This document shows, one piece after another, positions 16,723 through 24,515 of a stretch of 56,008 bases of DNA. The notes beneath the pieces are model-generated. The model did not search any database and had not been told where the DNA came from. It was given only the letters and a program-made list of their open reading frames with translations. The DNA comes from an uncultured Clostridia bacterium. Lineage in GTDB: Bacteria > Bacillota > Clostridia > TANB77 > CAG-508. The DNA lies in the NCBI GenBank assembly GCA_947624525.1, contig CANQKT010000036.1:1-56008 (forward strand), given 5' to 3'. The first letter of the stretch is position 1; every line of letters starts with the position of its first letter. Position numbers and translations under genes: made by a program.

Positions 16723-17688
16723 CTAGCCTTCTTCACTACTTCTATTAGTAATCTCTTCTAAATCCAACAATTCTTGCCATCTTCTATCAACTTCATTTTG
16801 GAATTCCTCAATCATCCACTCATTACCAGGTTGAAACATATGTTTAAAACGTCTTTGTGGCTTTAAAAATTCTTCAATTGGTTTCTTATTAGCAGGTTTG
16901 TAAGTTATATGATATTTTCCATCTACAATCTCATATAAAGGCCAGTAGCATGTTTCTATAGCTAATTTATTAATCTCCATTAACATATCTGTTGGATAAC
17001 CCCAACCTCTAGGACATGGAGCAAGCACATTTAAAAATGCAGGACCTTCTGTGTAAATTGCCTTTTCAGATTTTTCATATAAATCTTTAAAGTTATTTAC
17101 TGCGATGCTTTGTGCAACATAAGGTAGATGATGTCCAGCCATTATTTGTGTTAAATCTTTTCTTGATTGCATTTTGCCCGGAATAACTTTTCCAGCAGGA
17201 CTTGTTGTTGTATCAGCAAATTTTGGAGTTGCACTAGAACGTTGTATACCAGTGTTCATATATGCACCATTGTCATAACATACATAAACCATGTCATGAC
17301 CTCTTTCCATTGCACCTGATAAACTTTGTAATCCTATATCATAAGTACCACCATCTCCACCAAAAGCGATGAATTTAGTATGTTGATCTTCAGGTAATTT
17401 ACCTTGCTTTTTTAGTGATTTATACGCAGCTTCAGCACCAGCGCAATTTGCAGCAGCACATTCAAAGGCGGTGTGAACAAATGAATCTGTCCATGATGTA
17501 TATGGGTATATGAAGGTTGAAACTTCCATGCAACCTGTAGCACAAGAAACAACTGCGTGATCATTATTCTTTAAGGCTCTTAATACCGTTCTTCCAACTA
17601 CAGGAGCTCCACATCCAGCACACATTCTGTGACCTGCTGTAAATCTTGATGGTTTTGTAGCTATTATTTCTTTTAAATTATATGCCAT
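16723..17688 (-). CDS. porB: Pyruvate:ferredoxin oxidoreductase beta subunit
   Basis: TPP-binding subunit of the four-subunit 2-oxoacid oxidoreductase that turns pyruvate and CoA into acetyl-CoA, CO2 and reduced ferredoxin. The 321-aa protein has cysteines for the proximal Fe-S cluster (RMCAGCGAP, CATGCME) and the TPP motif GGDGGTYDIG...DNGAYMNTG. The true start is ATG 17688 after AAGGAGA; a longer frame runs into the leader. It is the last of porC-porD-porA-porB, but a 177-bp gap containing the leader motif (17697-17746) separates it from porA, so its translation may be set separately. Pyruvate is the likely substrate; another 2-oxoacid is possible. Confidence 0.93.
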   Translation of the reverse strand: MAYNLKEIIATKPSRFTAGHRMCAGCGAPVVGRTVLRALKNNDHAVVSCATGCMEVSTFIYPYTSWTDSFVHTAFECAAANCAGAEAAYKSLKKQGKLPEDQHTKFIAFGGDGGTYDIGLQSLSGAMERGHDMVYVCYDNGAYMNTGIQRSSATPKFADTTTSPAGKVIPGKMQSRKDLTQIMAGHHLPYVAQSIAVNNFKDLYEKSEKAIYTEGPAFLNVLAPCPRGWGYPTDMLMEINKLAIETCYWPLYEIVDGKYHITYKPANKKPIEEFLKPQRRFKHMFQPGNEWMIEEFQNEVDRRWQELLDLEEITNRSSEEG

Positions 17689-17696
17689 TTTAAAAT

Positions 17697-17746
17697 CTCC
17701 TTGTATAATATATTTAGGTTTTCTCAAAGTGGGTTAACCTATAACC
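17697..17746 (-). promoter_or_regulatory. Conserved leader motif, copy 3 (before porB)
   Basis: On the minus strand: GGTTATAGGT, TAACCC, AC, A-rich tail, CCTAAAT, 9 nt, AAGGAG. GGTTA/TAACC can pair with a UAGG(U) loop, which is complementary to CCTA. Blocks and spacing match the copies before the HIT gene and nrnA. Confidence 0.5.
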
Positions 17747-17865
17747 TTTTTTTAATTATATTTGCGAATTATTATCACTATCATAAAAAATAATTATTCA
17801 ATGTAAGTAATAGTTTTAGAATAGATAATTTATTATTAAATATTTGTAATAATTGTTAGAGTAGA

Positions 17866-19047
17866 TTATTTTCTTACTCCTAAATATCTATAAAAATCAT
17901 TAGTTCCACCATTTTTAACAATTTCTATTAAATCATTATATACACTTTCGATATCATTTGAAGTAGTATCTCTACCACCAATTCCATAAACATAATCTAC
18001 AACTGGAATTTGAACTTTATTAACAAACATAGCAGATGTAATGTCTTCAAATAAAGCACCACCAGCGCCATTCAAGGAATCTGCTTTATCAAGAACAGCA
18101 ACTGCTTTTAAATTTGATAATGCTTTTGCAATTTCTTCAGTAGGGAATGGTCTAAACATACGAACTTTTAACAAACCTGCTTTAATTCCATTTTTACGTA
18201 ATTGGTCTACTACATATTTTGTTGTTCCAGCAGTTGAATTCATACAAACTATAGCAATTTCTGCATCATCTAATTTATATTCTTCAAAGAATGAATATTT
18301 TCTTCCTGTTAATTCTTCAAATTCTTTACTAACTTCAGCTATAACCTTTTTAGCATTTCTCATAGCTTCAGCTTGTTGATATTTATGTTCAAATAAGAAG
18401 GCTTGTAAATCAAGTGGACCAATAGCAATAGGCTCATCTTTATTTAATAGATAATGTTCAGGTTTGTAACTTCCTACAAAAGCTTTTGCTTTATCATCTT
18501 CTAATAGTTCAATATTTTCTATTGAATGTGAAGTAATAAATCCATCTTGACATACCATTAAAGGTAATAAAACATCTTTATGTTCAGCAATTCTGTGAGC
18601 CATTAATAAGTTATCATAAGCTTCTTGGTTATTTTCGCTAAATAACATGATCCATCCGCTATCTCTTACACCCATTGCATCTGAATGGTCATTATGTATA
18701 TTCAAAGGTCCTGATACTGCACGATTTACCAATGACATAACTATAGGTAAACGTAAACTTGAAGCAATATAAATTTGCTCCCACATTAAAGATAAGCCAT
18801 TTGCAGAAGTTGCTGTCATAGCTCTTGCTCCAGCTGCTTCAGCACCTATACATGCAGTCATAGCACTATGTTCACTTTCAACTGCAACAAATTCTGTATC
18901 AACCTGACCATTGCTTACGAATGTTGAAAAATATTGAGGTATTTCAGTTGATGGTGTTATAGGAAATGCTGCAACAACATCTGGATTAATTTGTTTCATA
19001 GCAATAGCAGCAGCTTCATTACCACTTAAACGTTCTCTAATTCCCAT
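17866..19047 (-). CDS. porA: Pyruvate:ferredoxin oxidoreductase alpha subunit
   Basis: Pyrimidine-binding and transketolase C-like subunit of the por complex. The 393-aa protein begins MGIRERLSGNEAAAIAMKQ and has PITPSTEIPQ (substrate/TPP contact), ESEHSAMTACIGAEAAGAR, TATSANGLSLMWEQ, and the C-terminal domain II (KVRMFRPFPTEEI) with VLDKADSLNGAGGALFED. Its start overlaps the porD stop by one base (TAATG), implying translational coupling. GGAGGAG lies just upstream within porD. Confidence 0.95.
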   Translation of the reverse strand: MGIRERLSGNEAAAIAMKQINPDVVAAFPITPSTEIPQYFSTFVSNGQVDTEFVAVESEHSAMTACIGAEAAGARAMTATSANGLSLMWEQIYIASSLRLPIVMSLVNRAVSGPLNIHNDHSDAMGVRDSGWIMLFSENNQEAYDNLLMAHRIAEHKDVLLPLMVCQDGFITSHSIENIELLEDDKAKAFVGSYKPEHYLLNKDEPIAIGPLDLQAFLFEHKYQQAEAMRNAKKVIAEVSKEFEELTGRKYSFFEEYKLDDAEIAIVCMNSTAGTTKYVVDQLRKNGIKAGLLKVRMFRPFPTEEIAKALSNLKAVAVLDKADSLNGAGGALFEDITSAMFVNKVQIPVVDYVYGIGGRDTTSNDIESVYNDLIEIVKNGGTNDFYRYLGVRK

Positions 19048-19343
19048 TATTCATTCTCCTCCTTCATTTCAATTGCACCGAAAGGGCATACTTTAGCACA
19101 TACGCCACATCCTTTACAATAATCATAATTAAAATCTTCTCTTTTTTGTTCTTTATTTACAGGGATGGAATCATCTGGACATACAGGGAAACATAGACCA
19201 CATTGTTTACATTTTTCTGATAGATAAACAGGTTTTACACTTCTCCAATCACCAGTTTTAAATTCACGAGCATTTCCTGCTGTATAGATGTTTCCACCTA
19301 TGGTTAAATCATTTGCTGGGGTATTTTTTGTGATTTCTGTCAT
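19047..19343 (-). CDS. porD: Pyruvate:ferredoxin oxidoreductase delta subunit (2[4Fe-4S])
   Basis: Electron-transfer subunit that passes electrons from the TPP site to ferredoxin. The 98-aa protein has two cluster motifs (CKQCGLCFPVCP and CKGCGVCAKVCP) after a 45-residue N-terminal extension common in PorD. The true start is ATG 19343 after AAAGGAG. Between it and porC is an 88-bp gap with a small imperfect palindrome centred on GGACGCGTCC, possibly an RNA processing site. Confidence 0.95.
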   Translation of the reverse strand: MTEITKNTPANDLTIGGNIYTAGNAREFKTGDWRSVKPVYLSEKCKQCGLCFPVCPDDSIPVNKEQKREDFNYDYCKGCGVCAKVCPFGAIEMKEENE

Positions 19344-19431
19344 TTTATATTCTCCTTTCACAATTGCACATTTTGAGGACGCGTCCTAAGTTGTGAAAAT
19401 GCACAAAGCAGGACACATCAAAAGAGTTGTG

Positions 19432-20010
19432 CTAAATTTTCTTTAATTCGCTTAATGCAAGTTTTAAAGCCTTCATATTTCCTTCTATAACTTCTGGCTT
19501 TTTAGCAAATTTGTGTTTAAATGAACCTTCCATATCATTTAGAAGTTGTTCATCTGTCATAATTCCACTAACTTTAACAATCGCTGCAAGCATTGGAGTG
19601 TTAGGGAAGTATTTTCCTAAAGTTTCCATCGAAACTTTACGAGCATCTATTGTATAAATATTACCTTTATAATTATTTAATTTTTCTTTTAGACTATTAC
19701 CATCTTTTGTTGTATTAATTACTATTGCTCCAGATTCTTTTAATCCGGATGTGACATCAACTGCATCTAATAATGAGTCATCAACAACTACAACATAGTC
19801 AGGCTCATAGATATTACTATGAATTGTGATAGGTGAGTTGCTAATACGATTGTAGGCAGTTATTGGAGCTCCCATTCTTTCTGGACCATATTCAGGGAAT
19901 CCTTGAATATATTTTCCAGTATTGAAAGCTGCGTCGGCAAGTAAAAGTGAAGCTGTTTTTGCTCCTTGACCACCTCTACCATGCCATCTGATTTCGATTA
20001 AGTCTTCCAT
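19432..20010 (-). CDS. porC: Pyruvate:ferredoxin oxidoreductase gamma subunit
   Basis: Gamma subunit of the complex, containing the CoA-binding-type domain. The 192-aa protein begins MEDLIEIRWHGRGGQGAKTAS, the family signature, followed by FPEYGPERMGAPI and the PNTPMLAAIVKVSGI segment. ATG 20010 is preceded by AAGGAGG. It is the first gene of porC-porD-porA-porB and has a near-perfect promoter upstream. The presence of separate subunits, rather than the fused clostridial PFOR, resembles archaeal and Thermotoga enzymes and is also found in many gut Clostridia. Confidence 0.95.
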   Translation of the reverse strand: MEDLIEIRWHGRGGQGAKTASLLLADAAFNTGKYIQGFPEYGPERMGAPITAYNRISNSPITIHSNIYEPDYVVVVDDSLLDAVDVTSGLKESGAIVINTTKDGNSLKEKLNNYKGNIYTIDARKVSMETLGKYFPNTPMLAAIVKVSGIMTDEQLLNDMEGSFKHKFAKKPEVIEGNMKALKLALSELKKI

Positions 20011-20046
20011 GTTTTATTACCTCCTTGGATAGAATTTTATGAGTTT

Positions 20047-20075
20047 AGTATATGATTAAATTTGTTTAATGTCAA
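20047..20075 (-). promoter_or_regulatory. Sigma-A promoter of the por operon
   Basis: Minus strand TTGACA (20070-20075), 17-bp spacer, TATACT (20047-20052). Confidence 0.85.
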
Positions 20076-20090
20076 TAGTTTAATACTTTT

Positions 20091-20321
20091 GCAGGAGGCC
20101 GTAAAATTCATTAGTTCTGTAAAATAGGATTATATATTACATTCCGCAGGCTTGCTGGCTTGCCTCATTAAAAGGCAAAAGGGATTTATAATATGGATGA
20201 AAGTTCTGTTGTTAAAGATCCCTTTTGCTTCTTTTAATAAGTCTCGCCAAACTGCGCGCCTTGTGCTCCATTGTAATATATAATCCTATTTTACAGAACT
20301 AATGAATTTTACTACTCTACA
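20091..20321. repeat. Family A palindrome, copy A2 (41-bp perfect arms)
   Basis: Arms 20101-20141 and 20272-20312, 41 bp, perfect. End boxes GCAGGAGGCC (20091-20100) and TACTCTACA (20313-20321). The core contains ATTCCG, CTTGCTGGC, an inner hairpin (GCAAAAGGGAT / ATCCCTTTTGC), CGCCAAACTGCGCG and CTCCATTG. The inner hairpin is shared with A4 but not with A1/A6. It lies between the divergent por and spoVG promoters. Confidence 0.9.
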
Positions 20322-20396
20322 AAAATTTTTTAGTGAAAAGTGTTTGACCACAATGATTACAAAAATAATAAATTTTAAAAATTTGTAAAAAAAAGA

Positions 20397-20421
20397 AGGA
20401 AAAAAAATATTTTTGATGAAT
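20397..20421 (+). promoter_or_regulatory. Putative SigH promoter of spoVG
   Basis: AGGAAAA (20397-20403), 14-bp spacer, GAAT (20418-20421), the same spacing as the SigH promoter of B. subtilis spoVG. A sigma-A-like alternative is TTGACC (20344-20349)-16-TAATAA. Confidence 0.5.
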
Positions 20422-20492
20422 AATATATTAGTATGTGTAATACAATATATACATATGAAAAAATAACTAAACAGTGGAAGGCGGTGCTCTAA

Positions 20493-20795
20493 ATGCAAAT
20501 TACAGATGTGCGTTTAAAGAAAGTAAATTCAGGAAGCAGAATGAAAGCAGTTGCTTCAGTTACATTTGATAATGAATTCGTAGTTCATGAAATCAAAGTT
20601 ATCGAAAGTCAAAAGGGATTATTTATTGCTATGCCTAGCAAGAAAAGATTAAATGGTGAACATAAAGATATAGCTCACCCAATCAATCCAGAGACAAGAG
20701 AAAAAATAGAAAAAGCTATTTTTGAAGCATATGAAAATGCTCCAGAGCCAGAAGAAACAGCTGCAGCTGAAGATTCTGAAGAAGTAGCAGAATAA
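20493..20795 (+). CDS. spoVG: SpoVG, RNA-binding regulator
   Basis: Small regulator of septation, sporulation and surface traits; it binds RNA and DNA. The 100-aa protein matches the family: [46 protein letters not shown] and [15 protein letters not shown], then an acidic/Ala-rich tail (residues ~84-100). Start ATG 20493 is 8 nt after GGCGGTG. It is monocistronic, between palindrome A2 and a clear terminator. The presence of a SigH-like promoter upstream suggests growth-transition control. Confidence 0.97.
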   Translation: MQITDVRLKKVNSGSRMKAVASVTFDNEFVVHEIKVIESQKGLFIAMPSKKRLNGEHKDIAHPINPETREKIEKAIFEAYENAPEPEETAAAEDSEEVAE

Positions 20796-20802
20796 TAAAT
20801 AA

Positions 20803-20836
20803 AAAGATGCTTAAGTTATTAAGTATCTTTTTTTTA
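20803..20836 (+). terminator. Terminator after spoVG
   Basis: AAAGATGCTTAA (20803-20814), loop GTTA, TTAAGTATCTTT then T-tract. Confidence 0.88.
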
Positions 20837-20845
20837 CGTATAAGA

Positions 20846-20880
20846 CATAAAAAATGAGGAGCCTCTTACAAGGCTCCTCT
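20846..20880 (-). terminator. Terminator of the 80-aa orphan gene
   Basis: GAGGAGCC (20856-20863) and GGCTCCTC (20872-20879) form a GC-rich stem; the minus-strand transcript then reads ATTTTTTATG. Confidence 0.8.
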
Positions 20881-20885
20881 TGGAG

Positions 20886-21128
20886 TTACGCAACTAAAAC
20901 TTCGAAATACTCCGAAATGTTGCAAGCCAGCCGCAAAATGAAAATATTGAATTCCGAATAGGAATCGGCTCCAATCATTTTGCATCTGATGGCCATCGGA
21001 AGAATTCTCATAAGAGAATTGGCTTCTGTTAAAGGAACCGCTATTAATGTGCAGTTGGTACCTTCCCGAATTTGAAGTTCTGTGATGACCTCATTGAGTA
21101 CTTCTCCGTTTTGTCTTCCGTCTTTCAT
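20886..21128 (-). CDS. Orphan 80-aa protein of atypical composition, function unknown
   Basis: Not recognised. An 80-aa protein starting MKDGRQNGEVLNEVITELQ with no signal peptide or long membrane helix; the middle (NSLMRILPMAIRCKM) and the C-terminus (FNIFILRLACNISEYFEVL) are amphipathic/hydrophobic. It is supported as a real gene by AAGGAGG close before ATG 21128, a consensus promoter 60 bp upstream and a dedicated GC-rich terminator. Its codons are visibly richer in G and C than those of its neighbours, like the RelA/SpoT-type gene at 48910, suggesting transfer from another source. Nothing indicates its role. Confidence 0.7.
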   Translation of the reverse strand: MKDGRQNGEVLNEVITELQIREGTNCTLIAVPLTEANSLMRILPMAIRCKMIGADSYSEFNIFILRLACNISEYFEVLVA

Positions 21129-21186
21129 TTGAAAAACGCCTCCTTAATATAATTTTATATAGAGTAATAACTACTCTGTACTATAC

Positions 21187-21215
21187 ATAATACCACAAAA
21201 TAGAAGAAATGTCAA
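21187..21215 (-). promoter_or_regulatory. Consensus sigma-A promoter of the 80-aa gene
   Basis: Minus strand TTGACA (21210-21215), 17-bp spacer, TATTAT (21187-21192). Confidence 0.85.
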
Positions 21216-21227
21216 TGTTTGTACATT

Positions 21228-21266
21228 TTTTACATTTTTGTTTTACATTTTTGTTTTACATTTTTG
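21228..21266. repeat. Tandem repeat, 3 x 13 bp
   Basis: Three exact units of TTTTACATTTTTG upstream of the -35 of the 80-aa gene promoter. Possibly an UP-element-like A/T tract on the minus strand, or simple slippage. Confidence 0.85.
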
Positions 21267-21332
21267 TATGATTTTTGTGTACAAATCTAGGGTAATTTGA
21301 ATAATATGTAATAGGGATTATTTAGTGCTTTT

Positions 21333-21411
21333 GCAGTAGGGCATTCAAAGTAGATATTATGTAAAAACAGAGTATATATACTACATAATATCTACTTTGA
21401 ATTACTTTACA
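21333..21411. repeat. Family A palindrome, copy A3 (coreless, 21-bp arms)
   Basis: Arms 21343-21363 and 21382-21402, 21 bp, perfect. End boxes GCAGTAGGGC (21333-21342) and TACTTTACA (21403-21411) match the other type I copies. The conserved core is missing; only an 18-nt loop remains. It is 56 bp before the surface protein start codon. Confidence 0.8.
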
Positions 21412-21466
21412 GAATTTGTCTTTTTAGCACTAAGTAAGAGCTAAAAACTGAGAAGGAGATTTGAAT

Positions 21467-24142
21467 ATGGAGGATAGATTTGATAGAAGAGAGTTTGTGT
21501 ATTATTTATTAGTTAGTATTCCTCTTGTAGCTATTATGATTATATCAGTTATGTCGTATATATTTATTCCAAAAATGTATCAAGTTGTGTTTGACAGTGA
21601 TGGTGGAAGTGCTGTAGAGTCTGTTATGGTGGAGAAAGATGGTAAAGTAAGCAAGCCAGAAGATCCAGTTAAAGAGGGAAATGTTTTTGCTGGGTGGTAT
21701 TATAATGATGAGTTATATGATTTTGAAATGCCAGTTAAACAAGATATGGTCTTAAAGGCTCATTGGATTGTAAGAGTGAATACTGATGATTTATTAGAAA
21801 TTGCAACAAAGAATATAAAGACAAATGAGTATTATGGAATGTCTTTCGAGAGAGATAAAAAAACATTGAATGTTAAGGTATATGATATACATCAAAAGAA
21901 TAGTGAGATTTCAGATGCTGGGTTAATAGAAAGTATAGTAAAAATCTTTGAAAATGAATATGTTGATTCTGTAATTGTTGAAGATATTATTTTTGATAAA
22001 GAAGATATTAAAGGTAATACTACAAGTAAGGATTCACCTATTTGGGATAAGTTTAAGAGATTATTAGAATCTATAGTTGATAATAAAATACCTTTTGAGG
22101 ATATAACTTTAGGAGATTTAGTTGATGCTAAAAAAAGTTTGAATTTAACTATTACCTTGGATGAAGGAAAAGCTAGATCACATAATAATAATGTTAAAGA
22201 AAATTATATTATGGAATTTAAGTATGATCCATATGCTACTATTTCGCTTGATATACCAGATACAGAAATACAAGCATTGGAAAGTGATGTATGGAATTAT
22301 ATGTTAGAAGATACCTATACTATTGAAGGCGAGAATGAAATTTATAAAGTACAGGGAAGTATTACTGAGCAAGATGAGGTTAGTGGTTTTAGTGGCGCTC
22401 AGAAAACAGGATATTATTTTGCATTTAGTGTTAGACCAGCAGAAATAAAAGATGGACTTGAAATAAAAATTCCTAAAGGGAACAATGAATATAATACTTT
22501 TTATAAAAAAGATTTGGTGGATCACCAATTGACAGTATTATTTTCTATAAAAAAGGATGATTCTAGTGATAGATTTTTTGACATTATAGTTGACTTAGAT
22601 GGTTCATCTGGAACTGTAGATAAGCCTAAAAATATTAGGGTTGATTATTCTGAATTAGAGTTAATAGATGTTTATAATGTTACTTTTAAGTATCCAAATG
22701 AAGACAGAGTTGTTAAAGTTGTTGATGGCTCTAAGGTTACAAGCCCTACAGATGAACCTAAAGAAAAATATCATGAGTTTAAATATTGGCAAAAAGGTAT
22801 AGATAGATACAATTTCAATTTGCCAGTAACTCAGGATATAGTGCTAATTCCACATTGGGGACTTGATCTTGATAAATTTATTATTGATTCTGTAAGTAAA
22901 TTTAATGTTAACGAAAAAACGCAAGGGAAAATTAATGTTAGTAAAAGTAATCATATTATGACTTATAATGTTATGCAAGAAAAAATACCTTTAACAGATT
23001 TTGCAGAATCGAATTTTTCAGATGATATATATGATGTATTGAAAAAGGGTGAAATTACAGAAATTGATTTGAAATATGATGATAATAATATGATAAAGCT
23101 TACATCAGAAGATGACAGGAATGCTATAGTATCTAAGATAAGTGAATTATTAAAGCAAATTGCTGAAACTGGTGATAATGCAACTTTTGATGATTTAATG
23201 AATTTAGATGATAATAATTTTGAGTTAATAATTGCAAAATATGCAGATAATATTGAGTTGATGAATATTAATTTATATGAAATGGATTTCGTCTCTGATT
23301 TTAGATTAGTTGATAATGAAAAAGAACTGAATAAAGCAGTAGCCAATAATAAAGTAAAAAAAGTAAAATTAGATGCGGATATTCCTATAAGTAATACTAT
23401 TACAATTAATAGAAATGTGGAAATTGATGGAGCAGATCATACTATAGATGCCCAAAATCAAGATAATAATCAATATGTAATTATTGCTAATCATGATGGA
23501 GTTATAATTCATAATATAAAATTGAGTAATGCAAAAGTATCAGCCATTTTGGTTGAAACAGGAGGAAATGTAGTTTCAAGAAATTTAGATGTATCAAGTA
23601 GTGGAGAAGCAGGTCTTGAAGTACACGGAAAATTCACTTATAAAAGAGATTTAAATGATGAAAAATTAAAATATGATGAAGAAGTTTATAAAAGACCAAC
23701 AATTAGAATTCCAAAACAATATACATCTTCAGCAGTAGTTAGTATGGATAACTCTTACAGAGTAGACAATTATATAGAGGCAATAAGAAGAGATACTGAT
23801 TTTGATGATAAGTTAACATATACAGGAGATGTTCATTATTATACAATTCAAAATAATTCAAGATTTTATGTTATAGCTTTTGAGGATGCAGATAGATATA
23901 AGACATATGTGAGGTTACGTTCTTATGGTGAAGATATTGTATTACCTAAGGGTGGAGAAAAGCAATATGGTGATGCTGTAGGTATGGATATAGATGGTAG
24001 AAATTATATATTTGATGGTTGGTCAACTATAAGAGGATATAGGGGAACTAATTCTGGTGGTAAAGTTACTGATTTTTCTGATGTGACAAAAGGGAGAAAC
24101 TATCAAGTGTTCTTTTATGCGATAAATTTACCATTGAATTGA
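21467..24142 (+). CDS. Membrane-anchored surface protein with InlB-type B repeats and beta-helix region
   Basis: A large (about 891 aa) surface protein. Residues ~13-35 are a signal anchor helix. Residues ~37-97 form an InlB B-repeat (Listeria-Bacteroides repeat: VVFDSDGGS...FAGWYYND...DMVLKAHW), and ~415-472 a second (VTFKYPNED...FKYWQKG...DIVLIPHW). Residues ~640-730 look like short beta-helix rungs (ITINRNVEIDGADHTIDAQ, VIIHNIKLSNA), and the C-terminus has another DGW-type strand set (FDGWSTIRG). There is no LPXTG, so it is probably held by its N-terminal helix. ATG 21467 has AGAAGGAGA 7 nt upstream; TTG 21461 is possible. It is flanked by palindromes A3 and A4 on both sides. Adhesion or wall interaction is inferred only. 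Confidence 0.8.
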   Translation: MEDRFDRREFVYYLLVSIPLVAIMIISVMSYIFIPKMYQVVFDSDGGSAVESVMVEKDGKVSKPEDPVKEGNVFAGWYYNDELYDFEMPVKQDMVLKAHWIVRVNTDDLLEIATKNIKTNEYYGMSFERDKKTLNVKVYDIHQKNSEISDAGLIESIVKIFENEYVDSVIVEDIIFDKEDIKGNTTSKDSPIWDKFKRLLESIVDNKIPFEDITLGDLVDAKKSLNLTITLDEGKARSHNNNVKENYIMEFKYDPYATISLDIPDTEIQALESDVWNYMLEDTYTIEGENEIYKVQGSITEQDEVSGFSGAQKTGYYFAFSVRPAEIKDGLEIKIPKGNNEYNTFYKKDLVDHQLTVLFSIKKDDSSDRFFDIIVDLDGSSGTVDKPKNIRVDYSELELIDVYNVTFKYPNEDRVVKVVDGSKVTSPTDEPKEKYHEFKYWQKGIDRYNFNLPVTQDIVLIPHWGLDLDKFIIDSVSKFNVNEKTQGKINVSKSNHIMTYNVMQEKIPLTDFAESNFSDDIYDVLKKGEITEIDLKYDDNNMIKLTSEDDRNAIVSKISELLKQIAETGDNATFDDLMNLDDNNFELIIAKYADNIELMNINLYEMDFVSDFRLVDNEKELNKAVANNKVKKVKLDADIPISNTITINRNVEIDGADHTIDAQNQDNNQYVIIANHDGVIIHNIKLSNAKVSAILVETGGNVVSRNLDVSSSGEAGLEVHGKFTYKRDLNDEKLKYDEEVYKRPTIRIPKQYTSSAVVSMDNSYRVDNYIEAIRRDTDFDDKLTYTGDVHYYTIQNNSRFYVIAFEDADRYKTYVRLRSYGEDIVLPKGGEKQYGDAVGMDIDGRNYIFDGWSTIRGYRGTNSGGKVTDFSDVTKGRNYQVFFYAINLPLN

Positions 24143-24149
24143 TATTTAG

Positions 24150-24397
24150 GTGCCTGCAATTAGCAAGTTAATATAAGAATTATGTAAAAGTAGGAAGTAT
24201 ATTAACATTCCGTACGCTTACTGGCTTGAAGTTGCCAAAAGGCAAAAGGGATTTTTGAGGATGAGGAAATTTTATGTTTTTTCATCCCTTTTGCTTCTTT
24301 TGACAATTCTCGCCAAACTGCGCGCTTTGTACTCCATTGTTAATATACTTCCTACTTTTACATAATTCTTATATTAACTTGCTAATTGCATGGGCAC
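24150..24397. repeat. Family A palindrome, copy A4 (52-bp perfect arms)
   Basis: Arms 24156-24207 and 24338-24389, 52 bp, perfect, extended by GTGCC (24150-24154) / GGCAC (24393-24397). The end boxes are of a second type (GTGCCT ... ATGGGCAC), shared only with A5. The core, however, has ATTCCG, CTTACTGGC, inner hairpin CAAAAGGGAT/ATCCCTTTTG, CGCCAAACTGCGCG and CTCCATTG, as in A2. It begins 8 bp after the surface protein stop codon. Confidence 0.9.
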
Positions 24398-24442
24398 TCG
24401 AATTGGTGATTTTCTTGAATGTGATGAAAAAAATTTTTTTGT

Positions 24443-24475
24443 AAAATGTGGTAAATAGTGTAAAAGTGTGGTAAA
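24443..24475 (+). promoter_or_regulatory. Direct repeat upstream of first asnB-like gene
   Basis: TGTAAAATGTGGTAAA and TGTAAAAGTGTGGTAAA lie side by side, with the TGTGGTAAA boxes exactly 20 bp apart (24447 and 24467), just upstream of a weak -10 (TATAAA 24486-24491). They could be a two-site operator on one face of the helix. Confidence 0.4.
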
Positions 24476-24515
24476 CTTACTTTGATATAAAATTTAAACA
24501 AAGGAGAGTAGCAAT

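Noticed and set aside
21228..21266. 3 x 13-bp T-rich unit as a CRISPR or iteron array
   Set aside because: Units are contiguous with no spacers and are low-complexity; no cas or rep gene nearby.
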